The notes under the pieces were generated by a model. It searched no databases. It had not been told where the DNA came from and worked only from the letters and a program-made list of their open reading frames with translations. This document shows positions 17,816 through 27,224 of a DNA stretch of 64,000 bases, piece by piece (position 1 is the stretch's first letter; every line of letters begins with the position of its first letter). This DNA comes from Parapedobacter sp042666505 (GTDB lineage Bacteria; Bacteroidota; Bacteroidia; Sphingobacteriales; Sphingobacteriaceae). The position numbers were made by a program, and so were the translations under genes. Where the stretch lies: contig NZ_JBHTDN010000006.1 of the NCBI RefSeq assembly GCF_042666505.1, positions 248,001 to 312,000 on the forward strand, given 5' to 3'.

Positions 17816-18904
17816 TTAACGAAATATCGGCGCTTGCTGCGATGTGGTACTGGGTGCATCCCCCGCGACCTCCGGCCAGCCGTCACGCCAAATGACCTTA
17901 TCGAGCATCAAGGTCCGCCGACTGGCTCCGCTGGCCACCTTTCCCTTGGAACGATCGATCCCGTGATAGATAAACCAGTCGGTACCTTCGTCATCGGCAA
18001 TCAACCGTGCATTATGTCCCGGCCCTACGAATTTTTCATTGCCTTTGATGAACAGCGTTCCGTTTCCTCGATCCGTAATGACATTTCCGTCTTTATCCAA
18101 ATAGGGCCCCATTAATTGCTTTGATCGTGCCAGCAACACGTGGTATTGACTGTTCGCTCCCTCACAGCAACTGCCCTTAGAACCGAAAAAATAATAATAT
18201 TCGCCACGCTTATGAATCATTACGGCCTCGTAATCCCCGGCTGCGATCTTGACTTTTTGCGAGAGGTTGGGAACGGAAAGTCCATCATCAGCTAGCTCCA
18301 CCACATAGGTACCCTGGGTAGGTGCGTTGCTGAAGCTTCCCCAAAACAGGTATTTGGCACCGTTCTCTTCGAAATAAAATGCATCTATTGAATTGGGTAC
18401 CCCTACCTCTTCGCTGGTAAACAGTTTGCCGTGGTCCAGAAAAGGCCCGGTAGGTTTTTCCGCTGTCGCTACCCCGATACCCGGATTGGGATCTCCCCAG
18501 GTAGAGTAGGCATAGTACAGGTAATATTTGCCATTCACGTAATTCACATCAGGCGCCCAAAGCCCGCCATTTGTTTTCCATTGGGGTTTGCTGGAAAACG
18601 CTTGGCCTACGACCTCCCAATCCACCAGATTGGCTGAACGCAAAATCGGAATTAACCGGCTCCCCTGCCCATCGCCCCAGTCGTCCTGCGTCCCATACGC
18701 GTAAAAGTAATTCGATTGCGGATCGCGGACGACCGTCGGGTCGGCGAGGATCGGCTCGAAAACCGGGTTAACATATGTACCTTCCTCGCGGGCGGCGGGT
18801 GGCTGCACAACCGGATCCGGGCCAACGGGCGATTGCCCGCAACCCATCAACGTCAGCAAAAACGCAAAAATTGGGTAATTAACTACATAAAGTGCCATGG
18901 TCAT
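17816..18904 (-). CDS. GH43 family hydrolase, endo-arabinanase-like lipoprotein
   Basis: 362 residues. A lipoprotein signal ends LTLMGC. Five-bladed propeller with the GH43 catalytic base in ILADPTVVRD, the pKa-modulating Asp region NSIDAFYF, and the catalytic acid Glu in YEAVMIHKRGEYYYFFGS. The motif GSCCEG after that blade and the GPGHNARL metal-binding His are typical of arabinan endo-1,5-alpha-L-arabinosidases. Last gene of the nine-gene cluster, 58 bp downstream of the GH93-like gene. Surface or periplasmic attack on arabinan backbone is the likely role. MALYVV two codons downstream is an alternative start. Confidence 0.88.
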   Translation of the reverse strand: MTMALYVVNYPIFAFLLTLMGCGQSPVGPDPVVQPPAAREEGTYVNPVFEPILADPTVVRDPQSNYFYAYGTQDDWGDGQGSRLIPILRSANLVDWEVVGQAFSSKPQWKTNGGLWAPDVNYVNGKYYLYYAYSTWGDPNPGIGVATAEKPTGPFLDHGKLFTSEEVGVPNSIDAFYFEENGAKYLFWGSFSNAPTQGTYVVELADDGLSVPNLSQKVKIAAGDYEAVMIHKRGEYYYFFGSKGSCCEGANSQYHVLLARSKQLMGPYLDKDGNVITDRGNGTLFIKGNEKFVGPGHNARLIADDEGTDWFIYHGIDRSKGKVASGASRRTLMLDKVIWRDGWPEVAGDAPSTTSQQAPIFR

Positions 18905-18962
18905 GATTTATTAACTATTCAACATTAGCGGGTAAAAGCTACCAGACTCGGTGAGCGCGGAG

Positions 18963-20150
18963 TTAATCACGCTTAATACGTCCGAGAATCATCCACGCCC
19001 CTATGGGTCCACCGTCGAAATTCGTCGCGGACGTCGCCACCACCGTGTCATCGTCCCACACACTGATCGCGTTCCATTTGGCTTCCTTATCCAAAGGCAC
19101 GGGAAAGGGTTGTGTGAGTTTTTGGAAATGGCGACCGTATTTGTCGCCAATGGCCACCTCCATCGTTGATTTTTCCCAATCGGTACCGCGGCCTTTCGTG
19201 GTTTGGTAGGATAGCAGGATTTCGCCAGAAGGCGACCTGGTGAGGTATGGCGCTCCGGCATAAACGTGCTCCGGAAGCGAATCCTGCAACGCATATTCCC
19301 TGAACCGGGAATGAGCAGTAACCGGTTCGTTCCAGTTGTCGGCAATAGAAGTACGCACAATGTAGGGTTTAAACTGTCCAACTTTATTGTCCTCAATCGC
19401 TACCAGAATTTCATCATCCACCACCACCGGTACCGGCATTCCATCGCGGCGCCCCGCCCGGAAACTGACGGTGCGGGGTTCGGCATCCCAGGTGTACCCA
19501 TTGTCGCTAGAGGCCAGCAGCGATATCTCCTGCTCGTCCGTCGCCGTGTAGGGTGCCTCGTTAGCAAAGTACACCTGCAACGTACCGTCGGGTAATTGCA
19601 GGAAAGCCGGTTCCCAGCACCCGTCTGTGAATCGGGGTCCCCCTTCAAAGATCACCTGGGGCTGGCTCCAAGACTTTCCACGGTCACCGCTCCGCGAGAT
19701 GGCGATGGCGAAGGGAACGACCTCAGGTTGCGTAGGCCGATAATTACAAGCCATCAACCAGTCGCCATTGTACAGTTCGATAAATTCCGGATTGGCAATA
19801 TTCACCTTTACCTGATTGCCGAGGGAGTCCTTCCCGGCGTGTCCATGGAACGTGATCACCGGACTGCTCCATGTTTTCCCTGCATCCGTGCTCCAGATCA
19901 ATTCCGCATTGCCCTGTGCTTCATAAACGGCAACGGCGGTACCATCACGCAGTCGCTTTACCCGCGGGTATCCCGCGTACCGCAGCTGGCGGCCATCCCT
20001 CGGCGCCAAGCGTTGCAAGGTGCTCTGGTCCCATTCAATGCGGATGCCGCGACGTTCGGAACGCCCATCGACTTGCTTTGTAGGCTGCGCAACAACCAGT
20101 TGAAGCGCAGCCATACAAATTAAAACCAACAACTGACCCTTTTTATCCAT
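18963..20150 (-). CDS. Sialidase-fold exo-glycosidase, GH93 (exo-arabinanase)-like
   Basis: 395 residues. The signal peptide ends LQLVVAQ. Six-bladed propeller with Asp-box/BNR-type repeats (STDAGKTWSSP, SRSGDRGKSWSQP, SSDNGYTWDAEP) and conserved NPEFIELYNGDWLMACNYRP and CWEPAFLQLPDGTLQVYFANE. GH93 exo-1,5-alpha-arabinobiohydrolases have this fold, and neighbouring genes encode an endo-arabinanase and two other GH43 enzymes, so GH93 is preferred over a true sialidase. No FRIP motif typical of sialidases was seen. It sits 15 bp after SusD2. Fold is confident; specificity is inference from context. Confidence 0.8.
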   Translation of the reverse strand: MDKKGQLLVLICMAALQLVVAQPTKQVDGRSERRGIRIEWDQSTLQRLAPRDGRQLRYAGYPRVKRLRDGTAVAVYEAQGNAELIWSTDAGKTWSSPVITFHGHAGKDSLGNQVKVNIANPEFIELYNGDWLMACNYRPTQPEVVPFAIAISRSGDRGKSWSQPQVIFEGGPRFTDGCWEPAFLQLPDGTLQVYFANEAPYTATDEQEISLLASSDNGYTWDAEPRTVSFRAGRRDGMPVPVVVDDEILVAIEDNKVGQFKPYIVRTSIADNWNEPVTAHSRFREYALQDSLPEHVYAGAPYLTRSPSGEILLSYQTTKGRGTDWEKSTMEVAIGDKYGRHFQKLTQPFPVPLDKEAKWNAISVWDDDTVVATSATNFDGGPIGAWMILGRIKRD

Positions 20151-20165
20151 GCCTCAAAAATAAGC

Positions 20166-21965
20166 CTACCATCCGGGATTCTGAATGATCGTCGGCGTCT
20201 TGTTAATTTCCGATTGCGGTATCGGCCACAAGTAGTGCTTTTTCTCGAACACCCGGCGCTTCAAATGCGAGCGTTGATAGAATTCATCATCCTGCAAGTG
20301 GGTACCCTTGTCCACGGTCATCCGGTAGAAATCTTTGTTGTCCGTCTGCTCGGCAATGAGCCATCTCCTTGTATCAAAATAGCGATGGGTTTCAAACGCT
20401 AATTCAATCCGCCTTTCATGCCGGATCCGCTCCCGCATCTCCTCTTGACTGAGTCCCTCCGGCAGATTGGGCAGACCTGCCCGGTTACGGATTGCATTGA
20501 CATAAACATATACATCTCCCACCGGCCCCTGCGCTTCGTTCAATGCTTCAGCATAATTCAGATATTGTTCGCCAAGGCGAAAATAGATCCAAGTCTTTTG
20601 CGTAAAGATATTTTGCGGGATACGCACAGATTCCTCCGAGAATTTTTTCATTAGGTATCCGGTAACGGAATGATCCACCGCACTCCGCGCACGACCATCT
20701 GCGCCACTATTCCAGAATTCGATCCGGCGACCTCGCCAGTTTGCTCCACTGTAATTAATTGCCGCGTAGAAGCGCGGTTCACGACCTACGTACATGTTTC
20801 TAATCTGATCGGGGTGATAGCCATTCGGATGTGCAGCCTCCGCATATCCGGTTTCTTGATATCCCGATTCTGGGTTTATGAGGGGTTGACCATTGGCACC
20901 ATATCCGGTTATGGGTGTACTGCCGTCTGCCATCTCATAGGCATCAACAAGTTCCTGCGTAGGGCAGTAACCACTCCATCCGCCCATCCCATTGGGGCTC
21001 GTACAACGTTCCTGATGATCCCAAGGTCCCATGTTCCTTGCAAAAAGCACCTCTTTGTTATTACGTATATAGAACAATTCCTGGTAATTTTTCATCGGAT
21101 CATTGTTCGATGATGTATACAAACCATATCCTGCACCCTCGGCTTCCTGAATCGTTGCTTTCGCGGCATCAGCGGCGATCTGCCATTTTTGCGAATTCGC
21201 TTCTGCAAACAGACGGACGCCATCCTGGTCGGTAAAGCCTGTTAAGTCGGGATTTCCATTCCACAGCGGGCTGGCCGCATACAAAAGCATGCGCGATTTC
21301 AGGGCCAATGCCGATGATTTCGTCGGTTTACCCAATTGCGTACGATCTTCCGTGGGCCCGCTGATATAAGAAGGCGGCAGCAATGAAGCGGCCCTATCAC
21401 AGTCAGCAACGATGAAATTCACTACTTCCTCGTAAGGTTTGCGTTTAATTTGGGTAAAATCATCATTTAAGGTACTCGCTCGATCCATGATCGGAATAGG
21501 GCCATGCAATCGAACTTGGTAGAAATGGAAGAATGCCCGCAAAAAATGGGCTTCGCCTTTCCATCGGTTCTTTTCCGCATCACTCATGGGCGTCTTGTCA
21601 ATGTTTTCAAGGAAAATATTGACCTTTCGCATGCCTTCCCAATCGAATCGCCAGATATTTTCTTCAATATTCTGCGGGCTCCACGCCCCGGAGGTCATCA
21701 CATGGGCAAACGGGTAAGTCCATGTGATTTCCATTTCGTCAGACGCTCCCACAAATGGATTACGACCCCACCAGTCGTTGAAACTGATTTCTTCGTGTAA
21801 GGTGAAATAAGCCGATGTAAGGAACCGCTCTGCGTATTGGCGCTGAGCAAACACCTCATCCAGCGTCATATCTTCGTCGGGCGTCTTATCCAAAAAATCT
21901 TTGGTACATCCTGAAAGTACAACAAAGAATGTAATTATCCCTATATTTTTAATAATCTGCTTCAT
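20166..21965 (-). CDS. SusD/RagB family nutrient-binding lipoprotein (SusD2)
   Basis: 599 residues. The lipoprotein signal ends FFVVLSGC, followed by TKDFLDKTPDEDMTLDEVFA. SusD features present: GEAHFLRAFFHFYQVRLHGP, SALALKSRMLLYAASPLWN, and the C-terminal RRIELAFETHRYFDTRRW and IPQSEINKTPTIIQNPGW. It is 7 bp from SusC2 and 15 bp from the GH93-like gene, within one operon. Probably captures arabino-oligosaccharides, judging from the neighbouring enzymes. Confidence 0.95.
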   Translation of the reverse strand: MKQIIKNIGIITFFVVLSGCTKDFLDKTPDEDMTLDEVFAQRQYAERFLTSAYFTLHEEISFNDWWGRNPFVGASDEMEITWTYPFAHVMTSGAWSPQNIEENIWRFDWEGMRKVNIFLENIDKTPMSDAEKNRWKGEAHFLRAFFHFYQVRLHGPIPIMDRASTLNDDFTQIKRKPYEEVVNFIVADCDRAASLLPPSYISGPTEDRTQLGKPTKSSALALKSRMLLYAASPLWNGNPDLTGFTDQDGVRLFAEANSQKWQIAADAAKATIQEAEGAGYGLYTSSNNDPMKNYQELFYIRNNKEVLFARNMGPWDHQERCTSPNGMGGWSGYCPTQELVDAYEMADGSTPITGYGANGQPLINPESGYQETGYAEAAHPNGYHPDQIRNMYVGREPRFYAAINYSGANWRGRRIEFWNSGADGRARSAVDHSVTGYLMKKFSEESVRIPQNIFTQKTWIYFRLGEQYLNYAEALNEAQGPVGDVYVYVNAIRNRAGLPNLPEGLSQEEMRERIRHERRIELAFETHRYFDTRRWLIAEQTDNKDFYRMTVDKGTHLQDDEFYQRSHLKRRVFEKKHYLWPIPQSEINKTPTIIQNPGW

Positions 21966-21972
21966 GGTATCG

Positions 21973-24900
21973 TTATTTAAAGTTGACTTGGAAACCGAAA
22001 TTCAATGTACGCTGCAAAGGATAAAAATTTGTTCCGTCATTGGATTCGGGATCCATGATTTTCACATTATCCCACGTGTGGAGGTTTACACCATTGACGA
22101 ACAATCGAATATTATTCATACCCCATCTCGCTAAGCTTTTTTGTGAAAATGTATAGGCAACCTCTGCGTTTTTCAACCGCAGGAAAGAACCATCCACCTG
22201 CCAAAGTGTGGAGGATCGGTTATTATTCGGGTTGGCCACGGTAATTGCACCGGGATATTTACCTTCCGGGTTTTCGGGTGTCCAACGGTTATCGTAATAT
22301 TGACGTTGCACGTTGAAGGTACCCACACCATCCTGGAACGGATACATGGTCGATCCATTTAGAAATATACTAGTCCGACCCGCCCCTGTTAAAAACAAGC
22401 TTACATCGAATCCTTTATAGGCTACCGTGCCACCAAAACCATAGACGATCTGCGGAGTACGCGGATAGCCAATGGCCATCCGATCGTTGTCGTCAATAAT
22501 ATTGTCCCCATTCAAATCCCGATATCGGATATCGCCTGGTTGAGTAGCCCTTCCCAACCGCTGCTCTGGGCTGTTTGCGATTTCCTCGTCGTTCTGGAAA
22601 ATCCCTTCAGCTATCCAGCCAAACGGCTGATCAATAGGCGATCCCTTGCCGGATAGCCATGGAAATCGTTGCGTGGCTTCGTCATTTTCTACGATTTCAT
22701 TCTTGGCAAAGGTAAAATTACCGCGGAACGAATAATACCAGCCGGAAGGCGTGGAATTTTTTAACTCCAACATGCCATCAATGCCCCGATTTCTGGCTTT
22801 GCCCAGATTTGCCCACGGAATGACCCAGGGGTAAAAGCCAGTCACAAATGGAATCTGCTGACGTCGGATGAGGATTCCTTCCCGATCTTCCCAAAAGGCA
22901 TCCACTTGTAAAACGATCTTACTCCGGAGCAGCTCTAAATCCAAGCCTAGATTAGCTTTGCTGGCCACTTCCCAGGTGACATTCTGATTTCCCGTTGTCG
23001 CTTCGTCAATACCCGGCATGACACGCATATCTTCCCCGAAACGATACGATTGCGCAGTCCGTGTATTCATAGACGTGAGGAACAGAAAACGGACGTCTCG
23101 GCCAAGATCGTCATTTCCGACTTTTCCCAATGATCCGCGAACCTTCAAGTGGTTTATCGGATTCGTTTCGCCCCAGAAGGATTCATTCGACACGATCCAT
23201 CCTGCAGACGCGGAGGGAAAGAATCCGAATCGATTACCTTTGGGAAATTGCTCTGAACCGTTGTATCCGGCATTCACTTCAAACAAGTACCGATTATCAT
23301 ATGCGTAGGTGAATCGGGCTGCCGTACCTAATCGTCGGTAAGGTAGATTCAGCATCGAGTTTCCTACTGTTAAGCGAACGAGATCGCGCTGGTTATACAT
23401 CATCATACCAGTTACTTCGTGGCGTCCAAATGCTCGATTGTAATTGGCTACCAGCTCGGTATAATAGATCCGTTCGGCCTCGTTAAGTGTGGAATATCCC
23501 AATGGCGTCGCCTCACGAAGAATTTCGCTATAGCGATCCTCGCCCGTCTCGGGATCTTTACCTAAATATTGCTTAACCTCGAAATTTTTTTCCCGATCTA
23601 CATCGGATTGATAATAGTGGTCATAAGCAAACCGGCCATTGAGCGAAAGTCCTTGCGTAAGGAATTCAGACAAATCCCATTTCGCGCCGAAGGTACCCTG
23701 CACGGTATTTCGGGCCTGTACCAAGTATCCCGATTGCGTAACCATCCCCCACGGGTTTGACCCCAAAAATTGCGTAATGCCGGCCGGTGTTCCATCGGGG
23801 TTTTGCTTCGGGAACACAATGGGCGGCGTTTTCCGGAGCGCATCAAAAATCTCGGGTGCCGTACGTGCAGGATAATTTCCTTGCTGAATGATTCCGCCAA
23901 GGCCAAACTCAAACAGCAAATTCTTGGTCACGTTCACGTCGATATTAGAACGAAGATTGTACCGCCGCATGTTGATATTCGTTTCATATAAATTGGCCCC
24001 GTCCGATTTCCATAGGCCGCTCTGCTCGGTGAGCCCCACATTACCATAATACCGGATAACTTCCGTACCTCCATTGATACTCAGGTTATTGATGGTCTGG
24101 TAGGTATTTTTCTTCATGATCTCGTTCGTCCAATCTACATTGGGATACAAGTAAGGGTCTTCGCCACTCCGGTATTTTTCGATCTCTTCTTCGCTGAAAA
24201 AGTTCTCTTGTCCCATATTCCGGTAGGCTTCGTTCCACAATTCGGCGTACTCTACACCATCAATGTATCGAGGCATCCGCTGCGCTGTCAATAGCCCGGT
24301 TTCAGAACGCAAGGTGACTTTCGGCCGGCCCTGCACCCCTCTTTTTGTGGTGATCAGAATAACGCCATTCGCCCCTCGGACACCATAGACCGCAGTAGCC
24401 GAAGCATCTTTCAACACAGAGAAGCTTTCGATTTCTTGCGCATTGATGCTATTTAGTGCAGCCATGCCACGTTCTACGCCATCCACCAGCACCAATGGCG
24501 AACGACTGGCCCCCCATGTACCCATCCCTCGAATATATACCTGTGCTTGGTCGTAACCGGGTTCACCGCTGGTCTGCCTCGTAATGATCCCGGGCATGCG
24601 ACCAGCCAGCGCGTTCGACAACGAAGGAGCAGTTGATTGTTCCAAGTCTTTTACCGATACGGATGTCATCGACCCTGTAACGGTTATCTTCTTCTGGGTG
24701 CCAAACCCCACAACCACGACCTCGTCCAGCCGGCTCTGTTCTTCATCCAACTGTAAGGTAAACGTCTGCTCGCGAGCGCTTCCCACCACAACCTCCAATG
24801 GAAAATATCCCTGATAGGTAATCTGAATCATCGTTTCGGGTGAAGGCACTTCCAGCAAAAATTTACCGTCAACATCCGAAACCGTTCCGCGGTCCGAATC

Positions 24901-25116
24901 CTTAATTTTTACCGAAGCGCCCGGCAGGGGTAACCCAGCTGCATCCAACACCGTGCCGTTAAGCACCTGTTGCGCATACGCATTAGTCTGCACGAATAAA
25001 AAGGTAAGCACCATACCCAGTACGAAGAATACCTGGTTACAGGGCATGGTCTGGCGCAGCGACAGCCCACGCCGGCGGCCATCATGACAGCCTTTGTGTG
25101 TCAATGGTTTAATCAT
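21973..25116 (-). CDS. SusC/RagA TonB-linked outer membrane transporter (SusC2)
   Basis: 1047 residues. It has an extended, positively charged N-terminal region before the signal sequence (ends NAYAQ), as seen in many Sphingobacteria SusC proteins. A carboxypeptidase-like domain (~50-125), TonB box DEVVVVGFG, plug domain (RGMGTWGASRSPLVLVDGVE, SVLKDASATAVYGVRGANG) and the barrel ending LNFGFQVNFK follow. Transports oligosaccharide captured by SusD2. It starts 82 bp after a GH43 gene, and that gap may contain a secondary promoter. Confidence 0.96.
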   Translation of the reverse strand: MIKPLTHKGCHDGRRRGLSLRQTMPCNQVFFVLGMVLTFLFVQTNAYAQQVLNGTVLDAAGLPLPGASVKIKDSDRGTVSDVDGKFLLEVPSPETMIQITYQGYFPLEVVVGSAREQTFTLQLDEEQSRLDEVVVVGFGTQKKITVTGSMTSVSVKDLEQSTAPSLSNALAGRMPGIITRQTSGEPGYDQAQVYIRGMGTWGASRSPLVLVDGVERGMAALNSINAQEIESFSVLKDASATAVYGVRGANGVILITTKRGVQGRPKVTLRSETGLLTAQRMPRYIDGVEYAELWNEAYRNMGQENFFSEEEIEKYRSGEDPYLYPNVDWTNEIMKKNTYQTINNLSINGGTEVIRYYGNVGLTEQSGLWKSDGANLYETNINMRRYNLRSNIDVNVTKNLLFEFGLGGIIQQGNYPARTAPEIFDALRKTPPIVFPKQNPDGTPAGITQFLGSNPWGMVTQSGYLVQARNTVQGTFGAKWDLSEFLTQGLSLNGRFAYDHYYQSDVDREKNFEVKQYLGKDPETGEDRYSEILREATPLGYSTLNEAERIYYTELVANYNRAFGRHEVTGMMMYNQRDLVRLTVGNSMLNLPYRRLGTAARFTYAYDNRYLFEVNAGYNGSEQFPKGNRFGFFPSASAGWIVSNESFWGETNPINHLKVRGSLGKVGNDDLGRDVRFLFLTSMNTRTAQSYRFGEDMRVMPGIDEATTGNQNVTWEVASKANLGLDLELLRSKIVLQVDAFWEDREGILIRRQQIPFVTGFYPWVIPWANLGKARNRGIDGMLELKNSTPSGWYYSFRGNFTFAKNEIVENDEATQRFPWLSGKGSPIDQPFGWIAEGIFQNDEEIANSPEQRLGRATQPGDIRYRDLNGDNIIDDNDRMAIGYPRTPQIVYGFGGTVAYKGFDVSLFLTGAGRTSIFLNGSTMYPFQDGVGTFNVQRQYYDNRWTPENPEGKYPGAITVANPNNNRSSTLWQVDGSFLRLKNAEVAYTFSQKSLARWGMNNIRLFVNGVNLHTWDNVKIMDPESNDGTNFYPLQRTLNFGFQVNFK

Positions 25117-25198
25117 AATTTTAGCTTTGTAATGGTTAATTAAGTAATGTTTGACTACATAGACATTCGTTAAGTGTTATAAAAGAACGTGATTTTTA

Positions 25199-26200
25199 TC
25201 ATTCTTCCCCTTGTACAGGTTCAATGATTTCGTTGCTATTTACGCTGAATTTGTAAAGGCCTGCCTTGGCATCCCACTGCTTGGTTATGGGAACAATCCG
25301 TGTCCTTCTCGGCGTTACCTGTTGTCCGTCAAAGTGAACGTGATACACGTAATACAATTGACCGTCCAGCCCTGTAAACAAATCGCCGTGGCCAGAGCCG
25401 TTTTCACCAACAATGGAACGATGAAGGATCGGGCTGTCTTTCTGTTTGACCCATGGACCATACGGAGAATCGGCAACGGCATAACCAACCGCATAGTCAA
25501 TGTTCATGAAGTGGTTAGCCGAATAGAACAGGTAATACTTGCCTTTTAATTTGATGACGGTCGGCCCTTCCATGATGGGTGCCGATTCGTAAGCGGGTGT
25601 GGCCTCCCACGCCTCTGTTTGGTTAAAGCACTTCTTTAACGTCTCCGGCTTGATCTTCCCTTTTTCCAAGTCAAACTCCGCCACCCAGAGGTAGTTGCCT
25701 CCACCAAATCGAACATGGTAGAAATAATGGGTACCATCATCGTCTTTAAAAATATAAGAATCGATATTCTTCTCTGAGCCGTCGATGGGTGCAACTTCCG
25801 CTTGCGTATAGGGTCCCAGTAGCGATCCCGATTGCGTTAATACGGTTTGTTCGTTTGCGGTGTAAGTCAGGTAATAGGTATTGCCTTCCCGGAACAGTTG
25901 CGGCGCCCAGAAGCCTTCGGTACCAAAGGCCTGTCGCCCCTTGGTTAAGATCATATGCGGTGAGTCGCTTGCACCGACGGGGTTGGTCCAGGTTTTCAGG
26001 TCCGTGGATTCTAAAACAGCAAACCCTGATGCCGCCCTTTTTCCGCTTCCACCGGTTCCGGTCAGGTAGTATTTGCCGTTTTCGACGTAGATCGTCGGGT
26101 CTGCAAAAAACAACTCCTGCTTTTCCTGAGCCGCCAGCCGCATTTCAGGGATTGACAATAGGGTAGTTAAAACGATGGAATAGGAAATAATGGTTTTCAT
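25199..26200 (-). CDS. GH43 family glycosidase, secreted
   Basis: 333 residues. Signal peptide ends RLAAQ. GH43 blades: catalytic Asp in LFFADPTIYVENGKYYL, second Asp in NIDSYIFKDDDGTHYFYHVR, catalytic Glu in MEGPTVIKLKGKYYLFYSAN, and a GSGHGDLF loop. The subgroup resembles exo-acting arabinofuranosidase/xylosidase-type GH43 proteins rather than the endo-arabinanase encoded at 17816-18904. It lies 37 bp after a paralogous GH43 gene and probably arose by duplication from it. It likely removes terminal pentoses in the periplasm; the exact linkage is not determinable. Confidence 0.88.
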   Translation of the reverse strand: MKTIISYSIVLTTLLSIPEMRLAAQEKQELFFADPTIYVENGKYYLTGTGGSGKRAASGFAVLESTDLKTWTNPVGASDSPHMILTKGRQAFGTEGFWAPQLFREGNTYYLTYTANEQTVLTQSGSLLGPYTQAEVAPIDGSEKNIDSYIFKDDDGTHYFYHVRFGGGNYLWVAEFDLEKGKIKPETLKKCFNQTEAWEATPAYESAPIMEGPTVIKLKGKYYLFYSANHFMNIDYAVGYAVADSPYGPWVKQKDSPILHRSIVGENGSGHGDLFTGLDGQLYYVYHVHFDGQQVTPRRTRIVPITKQWDAKAGLYKFSVNSNEIIEPVQGEE

Positions 26201-26237
26201 CTTTTCGTTAGTTTAATAGGCTCCAGTCTTTCACAGG

Positions 26238-27224
26238 TTACTTCAGGAGTGTTGGCGTCATGTATTCCTTATCAATCTGCATGATGGTCTCACCGTCTTT
26301 TTCCACAAAGTCTACCGTACTGATGTTCATGTACCGCGGATGAATGGATGTGGCGCTCCGGTGCGAATGAAAAACAATCCGCAATTGTCCCGCTTTATCG
26401 GTAAACATTGCACTGTGCCCCACTCCCACCAGTTCTCCGGGTTTTTGGAGAATGGGATTCCCTTCATATTTCGTCCACGGGCCCGTAACGTGGTCAGCCG
26501 TAGCGTACCCGATTCCATAAAATGGACTTTCGTAGCTGTTTGCCGAGTAAGTCATGTAGTATTTGCCCCCGTGTTTCATGACAAAAGGCCCTTCATTAAC
26601 CCGTGGCCACACCTCCTCCCACGGCTGGGAAACGTTGATGCATTTCTTCATGGTTTCGGGCCGGAGGGTCATAAGGTCGTCTTCCAGTTCGGCCACCCAG
26701 ATGTTCAGGCCATCGTTGAAGCGATCGAAAAACAGGTACGGCTTTCCATCGTCATCGATGAACAGCGAGTTGTCGATGCACTTCTCTCCCGGGATCATCG
26801 GCTTTTTTTCGGCCTGTTTAAAGGGCCCCAACGGACTATCGGCGACAGCCACGCAAATATGCTCGCTTGCCGTATAGTACATGTAGAATTTGCCGTTTGC
26901 CGGGTAGACTTCCGGTGCCCAGAACCAACGGTCGCCCCAGGAATCCTGCTTGCTTAAGGCCAGCCGATTGCCCTCGACCGACTCCCACGTCAACAAATCT
27001 TGCGATACCAGCACGGCAATCCCGTCCTCCTCTGCAGTACCGTAAGCATAATAAGTGCCTTCATACAGCATAATGAACGGATCTCCGAAGAACACCTGCG
27101 ATTCTGCTTTCTTCGCTGGCTCTTCCGGTTCACCTACCGAGGCGTCCGACGAACAGTTTACCGTCATTAATAAAACGAACGCTGCCAAGGGCAACCAATA
27201 CTTCTTGCTTTTAAACAATTTCAT
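26238..27224 (-). CDS. GH43 family glycosidase lipoprotein
   Basis: 328 residues. The lipoprotein signal ends LLMTVNC24. GH43 markers: VFFGDPFIMLYEGTYYAYGT (base), CIDNSLFIDDDGKPYLFFDR, NEGPFVMKHGGKYYMTYSAN (acid Glu), and VGVGHSAMF. The start codon overlaps the SusD3 stop codon by one base (TGATG), implying translational coupling. A paralogue follows directly. Probably outer-membrane anchored and acting on the same pentose-containing glycan. Confidence 0.9.
   Translation of the reverse strand: MKLFKSKKYWLPLAAFVLLMTVNCSSDASVGEPEEPAKKAESQVFFGDPFIMLYEGTYYAYGTAEEDGIAVLVSQDLLTWESVEGNRLALSKQDSWGDRWFWAPEVYPANGKFYMYYTASEHICVAVADSPLGPFKQAEKKPMIPGEKCIDNSLFIDDDGKPYLFFDRFNDGLNIWVAELEDDLMTLRPETMKKCINVSQPWEEVWPRVNEGPFVMKHGGKYYMTYSANSYESPFYGIGYATADHVTGPWTKYEGNPILQKPGELVGVGHSAMFTDKAGQLRIVFHSHRSATSIHPRYMNISTVDFVEKDGETIMQIDKEYMTPTLLK

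Noticed and set aside
18963..20150. True sialidase (neuraminidase)
   Set aside because: Asp-box propeller but no FRIP-type Arg motif; arabinan context favours a GH93-like enzyme.
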